Source of the DNA: QIAW01 sp035487295
Lineage (GTDB): Bacteria > Acidobacteriota > Terriglobia > Terriglobales > Acidobacteriaceae
Reading direction: 5' to 3'
Assembly (NCBI GenBank): GCA_035487295.1
Contig: DATHMH010000044.1
Span: forward strand, 336,492-400,491
DNA: 64,000 nucleotides
Shown: positions 58,501 through 64,000 of the stretch, piece after piece
How the letters are laid out: each line of letters begins with the position of its first letter
Position numbering within the stretch: position 1 is the stretch's first letter
Notes under the pieces: generated by a model
Told to the model about the DNA's origin: nothing
Databases searched by the model: none
Seen by the model: only the letters and a program-made list of their open reading frames with translations
Program-made: the position numbers and the translations under genes

Positions 58501-59487
58501 TTTGACGTCAACAGCGCAGGCGTAGGAGAGAGCAGCGCAAATGCCAACACGGGCGCGCTGGGCGCCTTCACCAACTTTGCGCCTGTGTCTCCCTCTGCGG
58601 TAACGGTGGATCCGTATGAGCGCTTTGTCTATACAGCCAAAGGCACGAACAACACCGTGGAACAGTACAGCCTGGTGAGTTGCGGCTTCTTCTGCCTTAC
58701 TTTGCACGACAACGGCAGCGCCAGTACGGGGAATTTCCCATTCAATTTGACCGTCGATCCTTCCGGGCGCTTCCTCTACGTGGCGGCAAACGCGGGCGTA
58801 TTCGGGTTTACCATCAATCAAAGCACAGGTGTGCTCACGGCAATCTCGGGTGGGGCTGCCCTGGGCGTGTCAGGAAATCTGACCCAGATTACAACCGATC
58901 CCACAGGGCGATTCCTGTTTGTGGGGAGCAATGGCCCACCTGAAGTTTCCGTTTATACCATCAATCCAGCCACAGGCGTTCTGACGACGGTGGCTGGCTC
59001 GCCCTTTAGCACCATCGTGGGCAATGCTATCGCCGTGGACCCCACAGGCAGGTTCCTGTATGTTGCCGGAGGGAGCTTTGGAACAGACCGCATCCTGGTG
59101 TGTCCGATCACGGCCGCAACCGGCGTGATTTCCTGCTCCGTAACCGTAGCTACCGCGGCATTCGCGATTGGAATCGCGGTGGAACCTACCGGTCAATACG
59201 CCTATGCCACATTTCTCGATGGCACCGCAGCCGCATATAGCATTGATTCGAACAGCGGCGGTCTCTCAATCATAGGGTCGCCCGTGGCTGCGGGCAACAG
59301 CCCGAATTCTGTCGCCGTAGATTATCAGGGGCAATTCGTATACGTGACCAACAGCGGTGCGAATACAATTTCGGGTTACAGCATCAACCCCAACACGGGC
59401 GCGCTTACCGAAATCACCGGCGCGGGTTCGCCGTTCGCAGCAGGAACCAATCCGGGTTCGGTAGTTATCAGCGGAATCATACAGTAG
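55501..59487 (+). CDS. Very long exported protein: Big_2 Ig-like repeats plus YVTN-type propeller
   Basis: A 1328-residue protein with a signal peptide (VMLTTFFILAAGISSLRA). Residues about 30-650 hold seven Ig-like repeats of about 85 residues, each with the Big_2 pattern (LxSIxVTPxxxxIxxGxxQQFTATGTYTDNSTQDLTxxATWSSSxxxxATI). Residues about 650-1328 are beta-propeller blades of the YVTN/lactonase type (GRFLYVAANAGVFGFTIN, GQYVYVGHFSADEVWQYSI, NRFLFVANTGSNNVTSYQI). The layout suggests a surface adhesin or binding scaffold. Short Ser/Asn-rich linkers separate the repeats. Confidence 0.9.
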   Translation: MRHRAVMLTTFFILAAGISSLRASIALKPPAGPIRIEVIPGNSALVIGNTQQMIAVLESFRGFQQSQKLRPVTATWTSSNPGIASIDPATGIVAAVAKGVVQITARSGPFHGFTFLTVTPQLNSITVTPANQAIPEGAPLQFTATGNYSDASTADLTAQATWSSTDQTIATIAPGGQAVASNVNTGGTTIRATYDAGTGPITGSTNLTVGPAALVSISVTPLNPTVPKGTPQQFTATGTYTNNAQIDITNSVTWASSDMTKATIGNTGLAATLAQGSTTISAALGGKTGASTLTIGPAVVNQVQVSPHGAGTIALGNTFQFTATAYFTDGSTLDVTGNGGTSWSSNNQAVATVSQGLVTSQSQGNNVQITASYSGFNDMGTISVGPPALKSIAVTPSPVTIANGLTQQFTATGTYTDNSTQDLTNSATWSVNNPSVISVNNTGLGTCKQVGDGSQVSAASGIVNGSATLNCGPPNLTSITVTPANSTIANGTNQNMVATGHYTDNTTQNLTGLAAWSSSNTAIATIVNIPGLGTNGQVTGKTQGGPVTITASYNSVNGTTNLTVGPPNLVSIAVTPASPIVSKGNTQQFTATGTYTDNSTQNLTNTATWSSSTGVVGTINASTGLATAVSIGTTTITATQSSISGNTNMRVIGPPSRFAYTANFSDNTIEEYTIGGNGQLRDNGYVFNGVGAGPQGITVDPGNNYLYVTNSNLNTVSAYTITANGTLAPISGSPFASGTTLTSGPSAVAVSYRGNGGKSAYAANFGENTVTAFTIANNGALTSPSTQAVGTSPIGVVATSDGLNVYVSNSGGAPGTISEFSVSQNTGLLTPNGTINAGTSPENMAVDPFNRFLFVANTGSNNVTSYQISGINGTLSNPNITAAGNGTLALAVDPSGHFAYAVNYLGNTVSEYTINQSTGQLTAINGNASIASGADPQAVSVDSTGQYVYVGHFSADEVWQYSINAGTGALTFLRKIRSGKAVDGMAITAGATPQYFDFLAFDVNSAGVGESSANANTGALGAFTNFAPVSPSAVTVDPYERFVYTAKGTNNTVEQYSLVSCGFFCLTLHDNGSASTGNFPFNLTVDPSGRFLYVAANAGVFGFTINQSTGVLTAISGGAALGVSGNLTQITTDPTGRFLFVGSNGPPEVSVYTINPATGVLTTVAGSPFSTIVGNAIAVDPTGRFLYVAGGSFGTDRILVCPITAATGVISCSVTVATAAFAIGIAVEPTGQYAYATFLDGTAAAYSIDSNSGGLSIIGSPVAAGNSPNSVAVDYQGQFVYVTNSGANTISGYSINPNTGALTEITGAGSPFAAGTNPGSVVISGIIQ

Positions 59488-59504
59488 CGGTGAACAAGGA
59501 GAAT

Positions 59505-59525
59505 TTCACCACGGAGACACAGAGC
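59505..59525. repeat. Dispersed word (ttcaccacggagacacagag type)
   Basis: CACCACGGAGACACAGAG lies just past the long propeller gene. Related words are at 60395-60435 (GACCACAGAGGGTACAAAGGTACGCACAAAGG), 54757-54776 (CCTTTGTGCCCTTTGTGG, inverted), 42659-42676 and 42803-42820. Confidence 0.6.
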
Positions 59526-59642
59526 AAAGCGGCGAGTGGCCCGGTCTAAATATTTATCTTCAATAATTACTCTCGAGGGCGCCCCACCCTAGCTTCTTCT
59601 TTTGCCAGGGGTGGGGTTTTTCTGTGTCCAGCGAAACAAGAT

Positions 59643-60263
59643 TCACAACAGCTTGCAGGCTTCCTCGAATGCCAGGCGAGGACTGCGGGGAAACAGCTTC
59701 GCCGGGTCGCCGTAGCCCAGGTTGCAGAGGAAGTTCGATTTCAGCGGACCGCTGGGCGACGCCTCATCGGGAGCGGAAACGGGAAAGAATTCTCCGTCCA
59801 CCTTGGCATTGTCGAAGCCTGACATGGGGCCGCAATCCAATCCTAAGGAACGAGCGGCAAGAATGAAGTAAGCGCCCTGCAAAGTGCCGTTGCGGAAGGC
59901 GGTGACCTCGGCCAGCTGGGGTGAGTTAGCGAACCACTCGCGCGCTCCGGGATTATGAGGAAAAAGCCGGGGCAGGTTTTCATAAAACTTCATGTCATGA
60001 GCGATGATGGCGGTGACCGGGGCCTTCATGGTTTTTTCCACGTTGGGCGGCGAGAGCGCCGGCTTCAGCCTTTGTTTTGCTTCCGGCGTGCGCAGGAACA
60101 AAATGCGCGCCGGGGCAGAGTTGGCGCTGGTGGGTCCCCACTTCATCAGGTCGTAGAGCTGGCGCAGAAGATCGTCGCTCACCGGTTTGTCGAGCCAGGC
60201 ATTGTGCGTCCTGGCTTTGCGGAAGAGAGTGTCGAGGGCCTGGGCGTTTACGGGGTCGCTCAT
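59643..60263 (-). CDS. Nitroreductase-family protein, RutE/malonic semialdehyde reductase type
   Basis: ATG 60263 (MSDPVNAQALDTLFRKARTHNAWLDKPVSDDLLRQLYDLMKWGPTSANSAPARI) with AAAGGA upstream gives 206 residues. FMN-binding blocks are WGPTSANSAPARI and ARSLGLDCGPMSGFDNAKVDGEFFP, which place it with RutE/HadB-like reductases of the nitroreductase superfamily. In uracil catabolism RutE reduces malonic semialdehyde; no other rut gene is here, so the true substrate is open. Confidence 0.9.
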   Translation of the reverse strand: MSDPVNAQALDTLFRKARTHNAWLDKPVSDDLLRQLYDLMKWGPTSANSAPARILFLRTPEAKQRLKPALSPPNVEKTMKAPVTAIIAHDMKFYENLPRLFPHNPGAREWFANSPQLAEVTAFRNGTLQGAYFILAARSLGLDCGPMSGFDNAKVDGEFFPVSAPDEASPSGPLKSNFLCNLGYGDPAKLFPRSPRLAFEEACKLL

Positions 60264-60485
60264 TCGGATGGGTCCTTTCTTTCGAGGTCCAAAACAATTA
60301 CATGGAACGTTTGACTCGATTGGAATTGTCAAGATTCAAATATGAATTCGGCAGTGCTGTTCTTTTGATGTCTTGGCGAAAAAAGGGAAAAGATGACCAC
60401 AGAGGGTACAAAGGTACGCACAAAGGACACAACGCAGATGACGATGGCGCTGTTTGGAGGCTCATAAGGATCTGCGCGCGCCGCA

Positions 60486-62255
60486 TCAGGCCGTCTGTCG
60501 CTGGCCGCCGGCCTGTGTGGAAACGGGAGTAGATTTCGCGGCAGGAATGAAAACAGAGAAGACTGTGCCATTATGTTTGCTGCGAACCGATATGGAGCCG
60601 CCATGCTTCTCCACGATGTCTTTCGAAAGCCATAATCCAAGACCGGTTCCCGTCTCTTTCTTGGTCGTGTAAAACGGCTCAAATATTTTACGCCGGTCTG
60701 CGGGCTTGATGCCTGAACCCGAATCTGCAACTGTGACGCGAGCGCCGGGCAATGGGAAACCATTCCAGTTATGGGAGTTCCTCACCCGTACGGTGATGGT
60801 TCCCTGTCCTCTGATGGCATCAATCGCATTTGCAATCAGATTCGAGAACACTTTGCGCATCTCTCCCGGGAACACAGTCGCTTCGGCGTGTGGGTGGTAT
60901 TCCTTTTGCAGTTTGATCGCCTTGGAATCGATCTTTCGAGCATAGATCTCCAGCACTTCATCCATGATTTGGCCCAAATCGGCAGTCACAGGAGAGGCGG
61001 TGTCGCGATAGAACCCGAGGGTTCGCCGTGTCATGTGCGCCATTCGCGCCACTTCCTGATCCAGCAGTTCAAGCTGCTTTCGCGCCTTCTCGTCGAGTGA
61101 CTTGTTCTTTCGAATGAGGTAAGCGAGGTTTGTCACGGCGGCAAGAGGGTTGTTCATCTCGTGCGCGATTGTGGCCCCCAACTCGCCGGCGGTCGCGAGT
61201 TTGTCAGCGCGACGAAGGGCTTCCTCGCTCATCAGCCGCTCCGTGATGTCTCGCAGGATCACGGTAAATAACTTTTCACCGTGACTTTCCATCTGCGAAA
61301 TCGTTGCCTCAATGGGAAACTCTTCGCCGTCGTAGCGAAGGCCCCACAGAGTGCCGGGGCGATACATAGTGCGCCCCGTGACGCCGGTTTTTTCGAAGTC
61401 CTGGACATGATGACGGTGTATCTGGCGAAACCGTTCAGGGATAAATTTGTCCAATGGTTGGCCCAAGGCTTCCGATTGAGGACAGCGAAAAATCTGTTCA
61501 GCCGCGCGGTTAAAGACGAGTATGCGTTGTGACTGGTCCACGGTAATGATGGCATCCATCGCGCAGTCGATAATGCCGGTTACCCGCGCCTTGCTGGCGT
61601 CCGCTGTTTCCAGCGCTGTATTGAAGGATTGGGAAAGATTCATCATCTGCCTGTGCCCAAAAGCCGCAAGAAGAGCGCCCACCACAACGCACAGCACAAG
61701 GATGCTTGCATTGGCATACCAAACCATACTTCGCGACCGAGCGAGACGCTCATCTCTCAATTGCTGCTCACGAACAATAAACCCGGTTCGTGCGTCCCGG
61801 TAGCGATCCATCAGTTCTTTGCCGCGTAGCTGGAATTGTAGATCGTCGGTAGGCTTGCCGGCCCTGCTCAGGGCTATGGCTTGATCGGCCCATGCAGACC
61901 AGGCGCGTCGTGCCGCAAAAACCTCTTCATTGCGCAACTGCTGTTCAGGATTGTCGGTGATGAGCTGCTCCAATTGAGCTTCAATCTGCGGCGCCTGATT
62001 GCGTGACTCGATTAAGGGCTGAAGAAAACGGTCATCCCCGGTTGGCAGAAATGCGCGTAATCCAGTTTCCTCGTCAATACTCAACCGATAGAGATGCTGC
62101 GCAACTGCGATCACCTGGTCTGTATGCTCAACCCACTTTTCTCGGCTTGTCACGGCTTGCAGTTCGAGAATCAAAACCGCGGCCAACAGTAGTGCGGTTC
62201 CAAACGGAATCCAGACTGCACGGCGCAGTATCTTTCGAAACTTCTTCCTCTCCAC
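60486..62255 (-). CDS. Hybrid-free sensor histidine kinase with CHASE3-like sensor and PAS domain
   Basis: GTG 62255 is preferred because GGAGAGG lies at ideal spacing; a TTG at 62285 would add 10 residues and overlap the response regulator. The 589-residue protein has a membrane segment near residues 14-32, a CHASE3-like periplasmic helical domain (VIAVAQHLYRLSIDEETGLRAFLPTGDDRFLQPL), a second membrane segment (ASILVLCVVVGALLAAFGH), a PAS domain (about 235-345), an H box (IAHEMNNPLAAVTNLAYLI) and an HATPase domain with GTGLGLWLSKDIVEKHGG. It is coupled to the response regulator upstream (stop 62282). Confidence 0.94.
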   Translation of the reverse strand: MERKKFRKILRRAVWIPFGTALLLAAVLILELQAVTSREKWVEHTDQVIAVAQHLYRLSIDEETGLRAFLPTGDDRFLQPLIESRNQAPQIEAQLEQLITDNPEQQLRNEEVFAARRAWSAWADQAIALSRAGKPTDDLQFQLRGKELMDRYRDARTGFIVREQQLRDERLARSRSMVWYANASILVLCVVVGALLAAFGHRQMMNLSQSFNTALETADASKARVTGIIDCAMDAIITVDQSQRILVFNRAAEQIFRCPQSEALGQPLDKFIPERFRQIHRHHVQDFEKTGVTGRTMYRPGTLWGLRYDGEEFPIEATISQMESHGEKLFTVILRDITERLMSEEALRRADKLATAGELGATIAHEMNNPLAAVTNLAYLIRKNKSLDEKARKQLELLDQEVARMAHMTRRTLGFYRDTASPVTADLGQIMDEVLEIYARKIDSKAIKLQKEYHPHAEATVFPGEMRKVFSNLIANAIDAIRGQGTITVRVRNSHNWNGFPLPGARVTVADSGSGIKPADRRKIFEPFYTTKKETGTGLGLWLSKDIVEKHGGSISVRSKHNGTVFSVFIPAAKSTPVSTQAGGQRQTA

Positions 62256-62281
62256 GCTGCCTCTCCGCAAAATTCGGCACT

Positions 62282-62740
62282 TCAAGCTTGCTTCTGACTC
62301 AATCGCTTCAGTATCTCATCGGGGTGCATCGGCTTGGCCCATAATTCAAAGCGATAACCCTCACGCTCGGCCTGTTGCACAAGGTCGCGCGTTTGGGCCT
62401 GTCCAGAGAGCAACACAATCCGCGTTTCTGGGCAGATGGATTTGATCGCCTTAGCCAGCTCGATTCCATTCATTTCTGGCATGAGGACATCGGTAATCAA
62501 GACATCCAGGCCGGAATTGCGCACCCGCTGCAATGCGCTGGCTCCGTCGTACACCGCAACGGCAAAGTACTCGCCGCTGTCGTTAAGAATATCCGCCAGG
62601 GTGTCTGCAATCAGATATTCGTCGTCCACGATCAGCACAGTGCGACGGCGGTCTTGCTTCTCAAGATTTGGATTCTTGCTCGCAAGTATGGAATCAGGTG
62701 AAGGACCATCCCCACGGGGCATCACACGCGTTGCACTCAT
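62282..62740 (-). CDS. Single-domain response regulator
   Basis: A 152-residue receiver-only protein with acidic pair Asp39-Asp40 (LIVDDEY), phospho-acceptor Asp84 (LITDVLMPEMNG) and the conserved Lys in LWAKPMHP near residue 137. An extra N-terminal extension of about 30 residues is Ser/Pro-rich. No output domain, so it would act by binding a partner. GAGGGGG precedes the ATG. It is the upstream member of a co-translated pair with the histidine kinase. Confidence 0.94.
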   Translation of the reverse strand: MSATRVMPRGDGPSPDSILASKNPNLEKQDRRRTVLIVDDEYLIADTLADILNDSGEYFAVAVYDGASALQRVRNSGLDVLITDVLMPEMNGIELAKAIKSICPETRIVLLSGQAQTRDLVQQAEREGYRFELWAKPMHPDEILKRLSQKQA

Positions 62741-62843
62741 TACGCAACCCCCTCAAACGCCAGCCAGTTCTCCGGCTAAATCTGAGATGCTATCTCTAAG
62801 CGAGATGTCGGCCAACGCTTTTTTTGACAGGGCGACTAATATC

Positions 62844-64000
62844 TCACCATACCGGACGCATGTCGCTGGAGGTTCCACCGGCGGCGGGGACATAGCATTT
62901 CAGGGTGTAATCCATCACCATGCGATCGGCGTTGAAGCGCCAGCCCAGGGTACGGATCGTCCGCTTCATGCGCTTGATCCAGCCTCGCGGAAGTCCATCG
63001 CGATCGCGCTGGTAGTAGAGAGGAATCACTTCTTCGCGCAGCGCCCGCAGCAAGTCTTCTCCATCGCGCGCATCGTGGACGCTCAGGTCGGAGTGCGTTC
63101 GGCCCGTGCCAATGGCAAAGCCATTCAGGCCGTCGTAGGCCTCGGCCCACCACCCATCAAGAATAGAGAGATTCAACCCGCCGTTCAGCACCACTTTCTG
63201 ACCACTCGTCCCCGAGGCTTCCAGCGGCCGCCGCGGATTGTTGAGCCAGACATCGACGCCCTGCACGAAATGCCTTCCCACGTTGATGTCGTAGTCCTCG
63301 ACAAAAACGAACTTGTCGCGGAACAGCGGGTCGCGCATCAGCTCGGCAATCTGCTGCAAGACGCGCTTGCCCGGCTCGTCGAGCGGGTGGGCTTTGCCGG
63401 CAAACACAAACTGCACCGGGCGGTTCGGATCATTCACCATCGACGCCAGCCGCTCGATATCGGTCAGAATCAGATTGGCCCGCTTATAGGTCGCAAAACG
63501 GCGGGCGAACCCAATGGTGAGCGCATCGGGGCTCAGCACACGTTCCAGACGCGTCAGCACCTCCCCGGATTCTCCCCGGCGCGCCGCCTGATCCACGGCC
63601 CGGCGCCGCACAAATTCGATCAGCTGCGACTTCAGGTTGAGGTGCGTTTCCCAAAGCTCACCGTCGTCCACGTTGTCGATTCCCAGCCAGGTTTTCGCTT
63701 CGCTGCTGCGCTGATGCCAGTTCGTGCCCAGGTGGCGGTCGTAGAGCCGAAACATTTGCGGCGCGAGCCATGAAGGAACATGGACTCCGTTTGTGATGTG
63801 GCCGATCGGAACTTCGTCTTCCGGCTTGCCCGGACAGAGCCCCGTCCACATCGCTCGGGACACTTCGCCGTGCAGGGCGGAAACCGCGTTGGCGCGGCGT
63901 GAAAGTCTCAAGCCCAGCACGGTCATGCAAAATGTCTCGTGCTGGTTGTTTGGATCCTCGCGTCCCAGCCCCATCAGGCTTTCCTGGGAAAGGCCCATCG
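62844..64000 (-). CDS. Alpha-glucan phosphorylase (3' part, cut by window edge)
   Basis: The C-terminal 385 or so residues of a glycogen/maltodextrin phosphorylase of the short alpha-glucan phosphorylase family; the 5' end lies beyond the window, so the true start is not seen. Family blocks include NNQHETFCMTVLGLRLSRRANAVSALHGEVSRAMW, IGHITNGVHVPSWLAPQM, TIGFARRFATYKRANLI, VFAGKAHPLDEPGKRVLQQI, FVEDYDINVGRHFVQGVDVWLNNPRRPLEASGTSGQKVVLNGGLNLSILDGWWAEAYDG, with the PLP-binding Lys in SGQK. It releases glucose-1-phosphate from alpha-glucans. Confidence 0.95.
   Translation of the reverse strand, partial: MGLSQESLMGLGREDPNNQHETFCMTVLGLRLSRRANAVSALHGEVSRAMWTGLCPGKPEDEVPIGHITNGVHVPSWLAPQMFRLYDRHLGTNWHQRSSEAKTWLGIDNVDDGELWETHLNLKSQLIEFVRRRAVDQAARRGESGEVLTRLERVLSPDALTIGFARRFATYKRANLILTDIERLASMVNDPNRPVQFVFAGKAHPLDEPGKRVLQQIAELMRDPLFRDKFVFVEDYDINVGRHFVQGVDVWLNNPRRPLEASGTSGQKVVLNGGLNLSILDGWWAEAYDGLNGFAIGTGRTHSDLSVHDARDGEDLLRALREEVIPLYYQRDRDGLPRGWIKRMKRTIRTLGWRFNADRMVMDYTLKCYVPAAGGTSSDMRPVW

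Noticed and set aside
62436..63773. Open frame of 445 codons on the plus strand
   Set aside because: Antisense to the response regulator, the gap and the alpha-glucan phosphorylase, all supported by motifs; its product has no recognisable domain.
1..64000. tRNA, rRNA, tmRNA, CRISPR array, prophage or insertion sequence
   Set aside because: No T-loop/anticodon-like clover, no repeat-spacer pattern, and no integrase, transposase or phage structural protein was recognised. The dispersed palindromes carry no transposase.

Overview
The window looks like chromosomal DNA of a Gram-negative bacterium, most probably an acidobacterium (Acidobacteriota, class Terriglobia, Koribacter-like). This is inferred from gene content and style. 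There is a Kdo hydroxylase (lipid A/LPS core), several secreted proteins built of Big_2-type and PASL-type Ig-like repeats, DUF507 proteins, a heparinase II/III-family protein, a long zinc-ribbon Ser/Thr kinase with a BON domain, and intergenic spaces full of short palindromic repeats. GC is moderately high throughout, except for an AT-rich patch at about 35.9-36.4 kb. No rRNA, tRNA, CRISPR array, transposase, integrase or phage gene was recognised.

Layout. 0-7 kb: DUF190 protein, a secreted glutamate-carboxypeptidase-II-like M28 peptidase, small unknown proteins, a lipoprotein and thiC. 7.5-10.3 kb: a cytochrome c maturation operon ccmE-ccmA-ccmB-ccmC-ccmD, in which CcmE has the cysteine (CxxxY) form of the haem-binding motif. 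10.4-19.3 kb: a periplasmic LolA-like protein, 1-Cys peroxiredoxin, S9 peptidase, YihY/BrkB membrane protein, cold-shock protein, Kdo hydroxylase and a TPR/peptidase-MA protein. 19.4-20.8 kb: two small exported proteins with duplicated upstream regions that each hold the same palindrome. 20.8-31.4 kb: queG, a DUF507 pair, a collagen-like exported protein, alpha/beta hydrolase, Dps, SDR plus divergent TetR regulator, NmrA-like protein, and a sixA-ppk1 operon. 32-34.2 kb: ECF sigma factor, a membrane protein overlapping it (probable anti-sigma) and a secreted protein.

34.3-36.4 kb is the most disturbed part. It holds a 230-bp non-coding tandem duplication, a truncated GHKL-ATPase gene and an AT-rich gene-free stretch. 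36.4-46.7 kb: an EXORDIUM-like exported protein, folK, an HU-type histone-like protein, typA/bipA, a HEAT-repeat protein, and a BNR-propeller protein followed 1 nt later by a MoaD/ThiS-like protein ending in Gly-Gly. 46.9-54.7 kb: heparinase-like protein, Ser/Thr kinase, then a divergent STAS protein overlapping a receiver-HATPase fusion (a partner-switch module), and secreted or outer-membrane proteins. 55.5-64 kb: a 1328-residue Ig-repeat plus beta-propeller protein, a RutE-like nitroreductase, a response regulator/histidine kinase pair and the 3' part of an alpha-glucan phosphorylase cut by the window edge.

Much of the intergenic DNA is made of short iterated words arranged as inverted repeats, with different words at different places, plus at least three families of longer dispersed palindromic elements. 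This repeat landscape, the Cys-type CcmE, the BNR/MoaD-GG pair and the kinase-flanked partner-switch module are the parts most worth a second look. I did not find anything that can be claimed as a wholly new system from sequence alone.
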